64,000 nt of DNA, from positions 372,001-436,000 of the forward strand of contig NZ_JAAXMS010000004.1 in the NCBI RefSeq assembly GCF_012290005.1, read 5' to 3'. Positions within the stretch are counted from its first letter, which is position 1. Every line of letters begins with the position of its first letter. The position numbers and the translations under genes are program-made. The DNA comes from Crateriforma spongiae. GTDB lineage: Bacteria > Planctomycetota > Planctomycetia > Pirellulales > Pirellulaceae. A model generated the notes under the pieces. That model was not told the DNA's origin and ran no database searches. It was given only the letters and a program-made list of their open reading frames with translations. Of the stretch, positions 28,601 through 36,778 are shown one piece after another.

Positions 28601-28901
28601 CTCGTTGAACGACACGATCGTCGTGTTTGACCGGATCCGTGAAACGAAGGGCAAGAGTCCTCGGTTGACCGGTGAAATGATCAACAGCAGCATCAATCAA
28701 ACGCTCAGCCGAACGTTGCTGACGTCGATCACGACGTTGATCGTGGTCGTGTTGTTGTACGCCTTCGGCGGTGCCGGCATTCACGCCTTCGCTTTCTGCT
28801 TGGTGATCGGGGTCCTGGTCGGGACGTACAGCAGTATCTTCGTCGCCAGCCCAATTCTGCTGTGGTTGGTCAACCGTGGCGAAGCCAAAGCGGCCGCCTG
28901 A
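25698..28901 (+). CDS. secDF: Protein translocase SecD/SecF fusion
   Basis: A 1067-residue natural fusion of SecD and SecF, RND-like proteins that use the proton gradient to pull substrates from SecYEG. The SecD half has GVDLRGGT (D1), the periplasmic P1 region, and TVGMSVDANVLIFERIREE in the membrane domain. The SecF half begins near residue 605 with FDIDFAGGSSVQF and contains YSLNDTIVVFDRIRETKG. About twelve helices are predicted. Residues about 740-775 form an acidic, low-complexity insertion (DANGDEASDGDSAEGESDE) in the SecF periplasmic region. It lies downstream of yajC and is followed by a strong terminator. Confidence 0.96.
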   Translation: MDCNFTDGLMILAQSASVNASDVAADQPSAAGPWIAIAIAAAVLILPFVVGSFLAKAMRMPQMATRLGFILLAVTASAVVLLNKLPGLGVDLRGGTILVYEIDPSKNEQKQADGGQRIQSESLVEPLTQRINPSGTQEIVIRPYGENQIEIIVPEVDQREVDRIKQLIEEAGILRFAIVANQADHQAIIDLARTNAESDYPLREIVGSTDGLLYGRWVAVGREANEVDGVRPFRLGVGNATLRNPDTGNLVNPPAQALFSDEPGTLARWVADQGMSGLEILMVIDPLLDVKGEDLSFASGTVDERGGPAVAFNLTDQGSGRFRALTTNNAPVGTRQRQLGIVLDDVLLSAPTINEPISKQGRITGNFTREEVDRLVAVLEAGQLPAALTPQPIAENQIDATLGKDTIEKGVWAIGVSLILVLVFILVYYMFSGVVACIALLLNLAMILATMVLINQPLTLPGLAGLVLTVGMSVDANVLIFERIREELKKGAKPRMAIRNGFGRATTTIIDANLTTLITAIVLYAIGTDQIRGFAVTLILGILFSMFTAIYVSRTIFDIAEKKGFLSLGMLDFVNGIRSSLAGGGQFDFMGKGKVAMVVSGLLVTLGIASLVMRGSSIFDIDFAGGSSVQFRVDRPVDTDQVRAIVDGVLVSDSGDDLQGTVNGVSIEGIPDGTVFKVDAPIDQVDDLKALIERGFENSDVADLVTYQVSITPAGDASWLPRRRSLDPSRGLFDPQTGTTLAAAYAQEDDANGDEASDGDSAEGESDETMDVELPGIVFSTAVVQLGVGDDDAGAAINGKTLIDKIVQSASAAGVEISDREIKLTPMGDNASEWAPDSALTFDQWKVQLPMGQTKADAVMSQLESDLSSEPIWISSSSVGSRVAGDMISRALGALFASLLSIIAYIWFRFQRVIYGVAAVCALIHDVLITLGAIAVSYWLADALGFLLIDPFKISLTVVAALLTIIGYSLNDTIVVFDRIRETKGKSPRLTGEMINSSINQTLSRTLLTSITTLIVVVLLYAFGGAGIHAFAFCLVIGVLVGTYSSIFVASPILLWLVNRGEAKAAA

Positions 28902-28932
28902 TCAAACGTTCAACGTTTTTGAAAGAACGGAT

Positions 28933-28967
28933 AAGCCGGGGACTGCATTCAGCCCCCGGCTTTTTTT
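28933..28967 (+). terminator. Intrinsic terminator after secDF
   Basis: AAGCCGGGG (28933-28941) pairs with CCCCGGCTT (28954-28962), with a 12-base loop and seven T in total following. Confidence 0.9.
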
Positions 28968-29110
28968 ACGCGCTGGTGGGAAATGGAAGGGCAGGCTGTG
29001 AGGCTGGGGATGCCCACGAAGCGGCGGACCAAACGAGCTTCCAGTGAGCGTCCAGTGAGCTCCGATGCGACGCGATCGTTGGGCGCTGTTGGGTGCCAGG
29101 CTGGATGATC

Positions 29111-29141
29111 GGACGCTACTTTCGCGGGAGCGAAAGGCGAC
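29111..29141. repeat. GCGAAAG hairpin repeat
   Basis: GGACGCTACTTTCGCGGGAG then CGAAAGGCGAC, between the convergent secDF and DMT transporter genes, just before the end of the latter. Confidence 0.85.
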
Positions 29142-29153
29142 GAAGGGTTCGGA

Positions 29154-30056
29154 TCAAACCACCAGCACAATGGCGATGCTGAGCAAACCGGCGGCGATCA
29201 GACGTTGGGTCATCACTTTGCCGCCGGCCGCTTGTTCCGACTTGCTGAACCAATGCCCGACCATCCAGATCAGGACCACGGCCCAGAGTCCGCGTGAGCT
29301 GTAAAGCACATTGGCTTCGGCCGCGTGTCCCCAGGTGCTGATCGTGCAAGTCAGAAAAACCGCTTGCAGAGCCATCAGGAAGGCGCCGCAAGCGATCCAG
29401 GGCAGGGCAGCCGGTTCCAGTCGACGCAGCGGCGCCGCAAAGAACGGGACCAGTCCGAAGGACAGGACGCCCGCCCAGCCCATGACCAGCGGCATCAGCC
29501 GAGTTGTGCTCCAGACCGGTCCCCAATACTGAAGCAAGCAATCAAAGATCGCGTAGCAGATTGCGGCTCCGATCGAGGCGGCCGCCGTCAGAAACAATCG
29601 TCGATGTTGACCGCCGGCGCCGCTGGCACCCAGCAGCGCCACTGCGACTGTCGACAAGACCGCGGCGGTGACCAGTTTCCATGCGTCGCTGGGGATCTTT
29701 CCGTCGCCGTATCCAAGCCAGGATACCGCCAACGTGATGGCGGTCACGATCAAGATCTTCAACCCCATCAGCGGCGTCGCGATGCTGACGTCGCCCAAGT
29801 TCAAAGCGACGACAACCAACGCTTGGCCACCGACAAACAGCGTCGCAATCAGGATGGGCTGCCACCAAAGCGACCAATCCACCGGCGTGTCGCCCCACAA
29901 CCAAAGCGGGGCAAACAAGATCGTCGTCGCCCAGTTGCAAAGAAACGTGACTCTCCAAGGCCCCGGTCGCCAGTCGGTTGCTCGCTTCAGGCACAACACG
30001 GCGACGGTGTACAGCAGAGCGGCGGACAATACAAATACGGTGGCAATGCTGGACAT
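29154..30056 (-). CDS. DMT/EamA-like membrane transporter
   Basis: A 300-residue protein with about ten hydrophobic segments in two halves, the layout of the drug/metabolite transporter superfamily (EamA). The first helix starts at SSIATVFVLSAALLYTVAVL. The ATG at 30056 is chosen; the frame extends to 30302 but the extra residues are Arg/Pro-rich with no match to the fold. The transported compound is unknown. It is convergent with secDF. Confidence 0.78.
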   Translation of the reverse strand: MSSIATVFVLSAALLYTVAVLCLKRATDWRPGPWRVTFLCNWATTILFAPLWLWGDTPVDWSLWWQPILIATLFVGGQALVVVALNLGDVSIATPLMGLKILIVTAITLAVSWLGYGDGKIPSDAWKLVTAAVLSTVAVALLGASGAGGQHRRLFLTAAASIGAAICYAIFDCLLQYWGPVWSTTRLMPLVMGWAGVLSFGLVPFFAAPLRRLEPAALPWIACGAFLMALQAVFLTCTISTWGHAAEANVLYSSRGLWAVVLIWMVGHWFSKSEQAAGGKVMTQRLIAAGLLSIAIVLVV

Positions 30057-30319
30057 CCAGGCGGGACTCTTTGCGACAGCAACGGGGCAGGGCGGGACGC
30101 TGAATCGTAAGCCCCACGGTCGTCTGCGATAGGGGACGCGGCGCACCGCCATAATCCTTACCCGGCTCCTTGTAAGACTTCTTGAATGACTCCTTGCACG
30201 ATCCGCCAAAGGGTTGCCCACGTCGTGTGAAACCGGTGTGGGAAACAGTCGCCCGTCAAATCCATGGTGTGGCCGGTATGGCAGTCTGGGAAAGCCAGGC
30301 ATCTTGCCGATCAGCGCAC

Positions 30320-30348
30320 AAAAAAAGCCACGGGGCAGAACCCGTGGC
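30320..30348 (-). terminator. Intrinsic terminator after parAB
   Basis: On the minus strand GCCACGGG/CCCGTGGC forms an 8-bp stem with a 6-base loop, followed by seven T; 34 bases beyond the parB stop. Confidence 0.92.
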
Positions 30349-30381
30349 GTCGCGATTGAATCAGGTGATGGCCGATGGCGA

Positions 30382-31362
30382 TCAGCCGGCCAATTTCAGT
30401 TGCGGTCGATTGTCCGCGGCGGAGGCGGCCAGCATGGCCCGCAGACGCTCGAATTCGTCACTGTCGCTGAAATGGATCGTGATCTTGCCACGATTCCGGG
30501 CGGACGATTTGATTTCGACTTTGGTGCCAAAGACCATACGCAATTCGTTCTGCATCGCTTCGACTTGCGGGGAAACGGTGCGGCGTTTTTGCCGGGTGGC
30601 GTTGACGACCTTCTTCCCGGTCTCTTCGTCCTCTTCGGCCTGCAGCATCTGGGCGACGTTATTCTCGGTCGCACGGACGGACCATTTCTCTTCGATGATC
30701 TTGTTGGCCATCCGGATCTGAATTTCTTCGTCACCGATCGGCAGCAGGGCACGGGCGTGACCGGCGGTGATCTGCTTTGCGGTCAACTGGTCCAGGATCG
30801 CTTGGGGCAATTCCAGCAATCGCATCAGGTTGGCGATCGTGCTGCGGTCGATCGACAAGCGGCGAGCCAAGTCGTCTTGCTTGCACTTGTGCTCTTCGAT
30901 GTACCGTTTGAATGACAACGCCTTTTCGACCGGGTTCAGGTCCTTGCGTTGCAGGTTCTCGATGATGGCCAGTTCGGCCACCAAGCGATCATCGGCCTCG
31001 CGGACTTCGGCGCGGATGGTCTTCAGGCCGGCATGGATGGTCGCGCGAAGGCGACGCTCGCCGCTGATCAGCTGGTACCGCCCATCGACGATCCGAACCA
31101 GCACCGGTTGCAATTGCTGGTGGTTCTTCAGGCTTTCGGCCAGCGACGCGATTTCTTCTGGATTGAATTCACGTCGCGGCTGGAACGGGTTCGCCTCGAT
31201 TTCGTCGACATTCAATTCCAGCGACGGGATCGACGATCGGTTTTCGCCGTTGTCATCGAAGGACTCGGGAATCGGGTTGCCGTCGGCATCAACGGGGGTA
31301 CCGAGCAAGGCGGCCAATCCCTTGCCCAAACGACGATCCTTGGCGGTCGTTGCACTAGTCAT
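30382..31362 (-). CDS. parB: Chromosome partitioning protein ParB
   Basis: A 326-residue ParB/Spo0J. The N-terminus DRRLGKGLAALLG is the ParA-stimulating tail. The CTPase/ParB domain has PFQPRREF and ISGERRLRA, and a helix-turn-helix region (QDDLARRLSIDRSTIANLMRLLELP) binds parS. The C-terminal dimer domain ends at RPQLKLAG. It would load at parS and spread as a CTP-dependent clamp. The start ATG (31362) overlaps the parA stop by 8 bp, and an earlier in-frame start inside parA is rejected. Confidence 0.96.
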   Translation of the reverse strand: MTSATTAKDRRLGKGLAALLGTPVDADGNPIPESFDDNGENRSSIPSLELNVDEIEANPFQPRREFNPEEIASLAESLKNHQQLQPVLVRIVDGRYQLISGERRLRATIHAGLKTIRAEVREADDRLVAELAIIENLQRKDLNPVEKALSFKRYIEEHKCKQDDLARRLSIDRSTIANLMRLLELPQAILDQLTAKQITAGHARALLPIGDEEIQIRMANKIIEEKWSVRATENNVAQMLQAEEDEETGKKVVNATRQKRRTVSPQVEAMQNELRMVFGTKVEIKSSARNRGKITIHFSDSDEFERLRAMLAASAADNRPQLKLAG

Positions 31363-32101
31363 GCTGAAGCACCTCCATGCACAGCTGGGTATACGCGAAC
31401 GCGCCGCGCGAACGCGGGGCGTATTGAAAAACGGTCTGGCCGTGGCTGGGGGCTTCGCACAAGGCGACGTCCCGCGGCACGACCGAATCAAACACAATGT
31501 CGCCGAAGAATTCTCGGACTTCGGCGTCGACTTCGTGGGTCAGTTCAAGATGCGGATCGTACATGGTCAGTAGGATTCCGCCAAAGGTCAGTCTGCCGTC
31601 GGTCGACACGATGACTTTTTTGATGACTTGGATCAGCTGGGTCAGCCCTTCCATGGCGAAGTATTCGCATTGGATCGGGATCAGGACCTCGGTGCTGGCG
31701 TTCAGCGCCGACTGGGTCAGTGCACCGACACTGGGCGGACAGTCCAAAAGGACGAACTGGTGAGTTTCGGCCAGGGTGTCCAAGTGTCGGCGGACCATTT
31801 GGGTTTCGTTGGCGTCGGAATTGGCCAGCCGGTCGACGTCTTGGAACGTCCGGCTGCCGGGGATGACGCTGAGGTTATCGATGGATGATGTCTGGATGCC
31901 GTCGATGATCGATTCTTCGCGAACCAAGGCGTGCCCGTCACAGGGGGCCAAGCCGATCGCGCTCGTCGCGTTGCACTGTGGATCCATATCCAGCAACAGC
32001 GTCGTTTGGCCGGACATGGCCAAAGCCGCTGAAAGGTTGACGGCCGTGGTGGTCTTACCCACGCCGCCTTTCTGATTTACCACGCACAGGATCCTACCCA
32101 C
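31355..32101 (-). CDS. parA: Chromosome partitioning ATPase ParA
   Basis: A 248-residue ParA/Soj with deviant Walker A KGGVGKTT at residues 11-18. LLLDMDPQ is the switch I/A' region and VLLDCPPSVG is Walker B. It is ATP-dependent, binds DNA non-specifically and moves ParB-parS complexes during segregation. The GTG start at 32101 begins GRILCVVNQ, the usual N-terminus. It is first in the parA-parB operon, with a parS-like site about 150 bases upstream. Confidence 0.97.
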   Translation of the reverse strand: MGRILCVVNQKGGVGKTTTAVNLSAALAMSGQTTLLLDMDPQCNATSAIGLAPCDGHALVREESIIDGIQTSSIDNLSVIPGSRTFQDVDRLANSDANETQMVRRHLDTLAETHQFVLLDCPPSVGALTQSALNASTEVLIPIQCEYFAMEGLTQLIQVIKKVIVSTDGRLTFGGILLTMYDPHLELTHEVDAEVREFFGDIVFDSVVPRDVALCEAPSHGQTVFQYAPRSRGAFAYTQLCMEVLQHD

Positions 32102-32252
32102 GACCCGATCATCCTTGTTCCTAGCGTCGGTGAGGCTCGCATTTTCGGCTGCGAAAGCGTTCCGACGACGGTGGGAAGGTACGAAGAAAGGCGTGAAGAG
32201 GGCAAGATTGGTTTCATAGGAAACTTGTTCCGCCCAGGTTGCCTGGTCTGCC

Positions 32253-32268
32253 TGTTTCGCGTGGAACG
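32253..32268 (+). promoter_or_regulatory. Candidate parS centromere site
   Basis: TGTTTCGCGTGGAACG matches the bacterial parS consensus TGTTTCACGTGAAACA at 13 of 16 positions. The right half-site GTGGAAC also fits the common TGTTCCACGTGGAACA variant. It lies upstream of parA, where parS is usual. Confidence 0.55.
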
Positions 32269-32292
32269 TTTACCGGCATTCGACCGAAAACG

Positions 32293-32334
32293 AAAAAGCC
32301 CCGGCCCGATCGGACGCGAGATCCGTGTCGGGGC
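32293..32334 (-). terminator. Intrinsic terminator after the DUF1015 gene
   Basis: On the minus strand GCCCCG...CGGGGC encloses an inner CGGA/TCCG stem, followed by five T. It is about 85 bases past the DUF1015 stop. The remainder of 32102-32417 (316 bases) holds the parA promoter region and the parS-like site, and no gene. Confidence 0.75.
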
Positions 32335-32417
32335 GGGGCAGAGAACGCAAAAGTGGCGGGGCGTATGTCGCGGGGACGATCTGCCCGGCGCCGGCTTGGG
32401 GCCGATGCTTGTGGCGT

Positions 32418-33749
32418 TTACTTCAGGCGATTGAACGTCAGACCGCTCAGCAGCTTCGGGTAGAAGTACGTGCTCTTGGCCGGCATTCTTTCCTTGTGCA
32501 ACGAAATCGCTTCGACGTCCGACAGTTTGGCCGGCATGACCAAGGCCGCCAGAGTGTAGGGCTCGTCGCCGTCCGATTCGGCTTGGCTGCCCTGGCCACG
32601 GAATCCGTCGATCACTTCGCTGACTTCGTGCACATAGGTCGGCTTGGGATGGCCTTCGCAGCCCAGCAATCGGTCGATCACCAGTCGGTGCAGGATGCTG
32701 ACGCCCAGTCCCCGCCAGTCATCGCTTTGTTGCCCAGCGATCTCTTTCATCAAGCCTGCGGCGGCATCGGTGGCTTTGGCCAGCACCCAAACGTCGTCTT
32801 CGGCGGCGTAGACGGCCACCAGCCCCTGGTCGTCAGCCTTTTCCATGCGGCCCCACGCTTCGCCGGCCGCATCCAAGCCGCCCGACAGCTTCTCGCATTC
32901 GAAAGCGTCGCCCAGCTTTTCAACGATCTGGTCGCTGGTGAACTTCGGCGTGCCACGCAGCAATCGGTGCGTCGGCAGCACGATCATGCCCGGATCGCTC
33001 ATTCCGACCAGCATCGTCATCACGAAATTGGCCGGATGGGCGTCGTCGATCGAGCCCTCGGTTTCGATCACGTGATCTTTGTAGTTGCAAGCCGTTTCGT
33101 AGCGGTGATGGCCGTCGGCGACAAACATCGGTCGATCGGCCATCAATTGGCTGACTTTCTCACACGCTGCTTCGTCGGTCACCGGCCACAGGATGTGCTT
33201 GACGCCCAAGTGATCGACCGCTTCCAACGGCGTGACGCCTTGGCAAGCGGCGTCCAGCGTTTCGATGATCTCGTTGGACGGATCGGGGTACAGGCCAAAG
33301 ATCTGGCTATTGTTTTGGCCGGTGGCCTTGGTCAGCTTCAGCCGGTCGACTTTCGCCTTGGGGTGCGTTTCTTCGTGCGGATAGATGTTGCCTTCGCCGA
33401 ACCGTTGGATCCGGACGCGTCCCATGAACCCGCGGCGGTTGATGGTTTGCCCGTCGTGTTCGAATTGCTGGTGATAGACGTAATAGGCCGGTTGATCGTC
33501 TTGCTTCAGGACGCCTTCGGACAACCACTGTTGAACGAAGTCGGCGGCACGCTGGTACTTTTCATCACCGCCGTCGCCCGGTTCGGGTCGGTTCAGGATG
33601 ATTCGGATGACGTTGGCGGGGTGTCGCTTGTAAAGCTGGTCCTGCAGCTCGGGATCGATGACGTCATAGGGCGGGGCGATGACGTCGCTGATCGACCCGA
33701 CGTGGTCCAAGTTGTAACGGACGGCTTGAAAAGGAGTGATCTGAGGCAT
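32418..33749 (-). CDS. DUF1015 family protein
   Basis: A 443-residue protein of the DUF1015 family, a broadly conserved cytoplasmic family without an assigned reaction. Conserved blocks seen: IAPPYDVI near the N-terminus, MFVADGHHRYETA in the middle, and HRLLRG after it. The ADGHHR motif is the hallmark. Homologues sometimes sit near serine biosynthesis genes; no such gene is adjacent here. It has its own terminator and is divergent from the octaheme cytochrome. Confidence 0.9.
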   Translation of the reverse strand: MPQITPFQAVRYNLDHVGSISDVIAPPYDVIDPELQDQLYKRHPANVIRIILNRPEPGDGGDEKYQRAADFVQQWLSEGVLKQDDQPAYYVYHQQFEHDGQTINRRGFMGRVRIQRFGEGNIYPHEETHPKAKVDRLKLTKATGQNNSQIFGLYPDPSNEIIETLDAACQGVTPLEAVDHLGVKHILWPVTDEAACEKVSQLMADRPMFVADGHHRYETACNYKDHVIETEGSIDDAHPANFVMTMLVGMSDPGMIVLPTHRLLRGTPKFTSDQIVEKLGDAFECEKLSGGLDAAGEAWGRMEKADDQGLVAVYAAEDDVWVLAKATDAAAGLMKEIAGQQSDDWRGLGVSILHRLVIDRLLGCEGHPKPTYVHEVSEVIDGFRGQGSQAESDGDEPYTLAALVMPAKLSDVEAISLHKERMPAKSTYFYPKLLSGLTFNRLK

Positions 33750-34101
33750 CTTGTTGGATCAGTTCGGGGCTGAGACGGGCTGTCGATGGATTGGGCCGGT
33801 GTGGGAACCCGCTGGGATGCCCGTGGTTCGGGCGTTGACGGGGTGTGGCCGGCTGTGGTTTTGCACCAGTGGGGAGCGTTTTGAAGGCTTCGGCCACCCT
33901 GTGCGCCGGGATGGTAAATTAGATCGCCTCGGCTGGGCACCCGGCACCCGACCGGTCCGGTGCAAAGGATGCTCTGGCGATTGGGGAAAGTTTGTTGCGA
34001 GCACCCGCAGATCTCGGTGCCCCGGCATCGCTCCCCAGCCTTTTCCTCCCCCCCCTCTCTTTCTCATCCCTTCGAGAACATTGCCGCAGGAGGCAGCTGG
34101 C
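33750..34101. other. Intergenic region between DUF1015 and octaheme cytochrome genes
   Basis: 352 bases between divergent starts. The frame of the cytochrome is open here but lacks signs of coding, and an AGGAGG at 34088-34093 marks the real start at 34102. TAAATT at 33915 could be a -10 element but has no good -35. Confidence 0.55.
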
Positions 34102-36159
34102 GTGCTGGCATTCACCTGGATCGAATCGGGACTGGTGGCGATGCTGTTGGTCGCCGCGGGCTTGGTGGTCTTTCTCTCTCTGGCGGCGGATTCGTCGCCG
34201 GACGGCAGGCCGGTTCGTCGTGGGCGGTCTTGGTTGGCGATCTTTGGCTGGATCGGATTGGTCGGTGTTGTTGCCGCGGCGGCCGCCAGCCATCGTGATC
34301 CGATCACCGTTCGGTCGGCCAAAGCCAAGTGGCCGGAGGTGCGTCCACATGATCGCTATGTCGGATCGGATACCTGCCGCAGTTGCCATCCGGGCCAACA
34401 CCAGTCTTGGCACGATTCCTGGCACCGAACCATGACCCAGGATGCCACCCCGGAAAATGTCATCGCACCCTTCGATGGTCGAACACTGGGACCGGCCAAT
34501 GCGCAGGTGAAGGTTTATCGGGACGGCGACACGTTCATGATGGATCTGAACATCGCACCCTTTGCGGCGGGGCAGGGTGCCAGCCCGATTCGCGAATCTT
34601 TTCCGGTGGTGCTGGCAACCGGGATGCATCACGAGCAGCAGTATTGGCTGAAGGCTCAGGACGACGTGCCGCAATTGTTGCCGGCCCCCTATTCCTACTT
34701 GGCGACGACAGGCCAGTGGATTCCGCGACAGGCCAGCTTCCTGCAACCGCCCGATGAATACCCGTTCCCACTGACCACGCCGGGGGCTTGGCACGAGACC
34801 TGTATCAAATGTCATGCGACCGGTGGCCGATTGCATGCATCGCAGATCGATCACGAACGCCAGGGATTCAGTGCCATTGATCCGACCGTGATGGAGCTGG
34901 GGATTTCGTGCGAAGCCTGTCACGGACCCGGCGGTGACCACGTGGATGCGAACAAAAATCCGCTGAATCGATACGCCAATCATTTGCGTGGATCCGACGA
35001 CACGATCATCAATCCGGCAAAGCTGGATCACATGCGCGCGTCATCGATCTGTGGCAGCTGTCACAGCATTCGGATGTTCAAAGACTTTGAACAATTCACC
35101 CAGTACGTCAAAGACGGCTTTGAATTTCGGCCAGGCGACGACCTGTTCGAAAGCGGCATGGAAGACCTAGTGCAGTGTTCGACACCAAAATTGGCGGAAA
35201 AATTCAAGAAACGGCTGACAAAACCCGACATGCAGCTGGACAACTGGTTCTGGTCCGACGGGATGGTTCGCGTTTCCGGTCGCGAGCTGACGGGGATGTC
35301 TCAAGCACCGTGTTTTCAAAACGGTGAAATGTCGTGTTTGTCTTGCCATCAAATGCATCGCGAACATGACGATCCACGCGACCCCAAGCAGTGGGCCAAC
35401 GACCAGTTGGCGATCGACATGCATTCGGACCAGGCGTGTCTGCAGTGTCACGACGACATGCGTAGCGAAAAAGTCATCGCAGCCCACACCAAACACGCCC
35501 CGGGCTCGGCCGGCAGCCAATGCATGAACTGTCACATGAGCTATACGGTGACGGGGCTGATGAAAGCGATCCGCAGCCACATGATCGACACGCCGTCGGT
35601 CCAGACGACCTTGGAAACCGGACGTCCCAACGCGTGCAATCAGTGTCACATGGACAAGTCGTTGGCTTGGACGGCCGAGCACCTGCGCGACTGGTACGGC
35701 TATGCGGTTCCCGACATGGATCCGCAGCAAAAGGATCTGTCCCTGATGGCGGACATGGCCGTTCGTGGTAACGCCGGTGCACGAGCGATCGCGGCGTGGA
35801 CTTTGGGATGGGACCAGGCCCAAGCGGCGTCTGGGAAACGATGGACGGTCCCGTTCCTGACTCAGCTTTTACGCGACCCTTATGATGTGGTCCGATTCAG
35901 CGCGTACCGCTCACTGAAAACGGTGCCCGGCTTCGAAGACTTTCAGTTCGAGTTCATGTCCGACGCCGACTCGATCAACGAATCGGCGAAGGCAGCACTG
36001 CGCCGCTGGGAAGCCATGACGGATCGTGAATCGGAAGTCGCCGTCGATACCGACACACCGTCGGCGGTGCTATGGAAACAAGACGGGGCGTTCGACCGCC
36101 AGGCCTTCGATGAACTGTTGCAGCAGCGGGACGATACTCCGATGCAACTATTGGAATGA
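34102..36159 (+). CDS. Octaheme cytochrome c with C-terminal HEAT-like region
   Basis: A 685-residue protein. Two N-terminal hydrophobic segments (about 6-27 and 43-60) anchor it. Eight CxxCH motifs follow between residues 92 and 516: CRSCH, CIKCH, CEACH, CGSCH, CLSCH, CLQCH, CMNCH and CNQCH. The first region resembles the cytochrome c554/c-prime domain. The last 170 residues (NAGARAIAAWTLGWDQ, RDPYDVVRFSAYRSL) look like HEAT-type helical repeats. GTG 34102 with AGGAGG eight bases upstream is the start. Redox partner and substrate are unknown; it is not a recognisable NrfA or HAO. A small membrane protein follows 113 bases on. Confidence 0.87.
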   Translation: MLAFTWIESGLVAMLLVAAGLVVFLSLAADSSPDGRPVRRGRSWLAIFGWIGLVGVVAAAAASHRDPITVRSAKAKWPEVRPHDRYVGSDTCRSCHPGQHQSWHDSWHRTMTQDATPENVIAPFDGRTLGPANAQVKVYRDGDTFMMDLNIAPFAAGQGASPIRESFPVVLATGMHHEQQYWLKAQDDVPQLLPAPYSYLATTGQWIPRQASFLQPPDEYPFPLTTPGAWHETCIKCHATGGRLHASQIDHERQGFSAIDPTVMELGISCEACHGPGGDHVDANKNPLNRYANHLRGSDDTIINPAKLDHMRASSICGSCHSIRMFKDFEQFTQYVKDGFEFRPGDDLFESGMEDLVQCSTPKLAEKFKKRLTKPDMQLDNWFWSDGMVRVSGRELTGMSQAPCFQNGEMSCLSCHQMHREHDDPRDPKQWANDQLAIDMHSDQACLQCHDDMRSEKVIAAHTKHAPGSAGSQCMNCHMSYTVTGLMKAIRSHMIDTPSVQTTLETGRPNACNQCHMDKSLAWTAEHLRDWYGYAVPDMDPQQKDLSLMADMAVRGNAGARAIAAWTLGWDQAQAASGKRWTVPFLTQLLRDPYDVVRFSAYRSLKTVPGFEDFQFEFMSDADSINESAKAALRRWEAMTDRESEVAVDTDTPSAVLWKQDGAFDRQAFDELLQQRDDTPMQLLE

Positions 36160-36272
36160 CCCGGCGTCGGAATCCCCTGTCCGGCGACGATCGCGTGGCG
36201 GCGATCGACGTTAACACGCCCCTGCCTTTGCCAACCTGTCATCCCCGACGTCACTGACCCGAGCCGCATCAC

Positions 36273-36776
36273 GTGTCCAGCCTTTCACCAGCCCCTTCCG
36301 GTCACAGTTCCGCCTTGGTTCGTCGACACCTTCGGTTCGGATGGATGTCGTTGTTGCTTTTTGTGACCGCCGGCATTCTGCTGGAAACGATGCACGGGCT
36401 GAAAGTCGGCTGGTACCTGGATGAAACCTACGAAGTGCGGCGATTGATGTGGACGCTTGCACACGCCCACGGAACTTTGTTGTCGTTGGTGCATATCGCA
36501 TTTGCGGCCAGTGTGGCGATCACGCCGATGCTGTGGGGGACGGGAAACTTTTTGGCGTCTCGTGGTTTGATGGCCGCATCGGTGTTGCTGCCCGGCGGCT
36601 TCGCACTGGGCGGGATTTTCATTTACGACGGTGATCCCGGTGCCGGCGTCTTTTTGGCACCCCTCGGCGCGGCATTGATGTGGTTGGCGGTGGCATCGAT
36701 CGCGTGGAAAGCCGGCGGGGTGCAGCCGGCGACGCCGCCCACCGGTGACCCCGCCAGTGACACCGCGAAGGAGTGA
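36273..36776 (+). CDS. Small four-helix membrane protein, unknown function
   Basis: A 167-residue protein with about four hydrophobic segments (near 24-42, 60-82, 95-115 and 125-143). Helix 2 region HAHGTLLSLVHIAF is rich in histidine, possibly metal or heme ligands; this is only suggestive. The start is GTG 36273. It follows the octaheme cytochrome by 113 bases and its stop overlaps the acetyltransferase start region (AAGGAGTGATGATG), so the three genes may share a transcript. No family recognised. Confidence 0.65.
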   Translation: MSSLSPAPSGHSSALVRRHLRFGWMSLLLFVTAGILLETMHGLKVGWYLDETYEVRRLMWTLAHAHGTLLSLVHIAFAASVAITPMLWGTGNFLASRGLMAASVLLPGGFALGGIFIYDGDPGAGVFLAPLGAALMWLAVASIAWKAGGVQPATPPTGDPASDTAKE

Positions 36777-36778
36777 TG

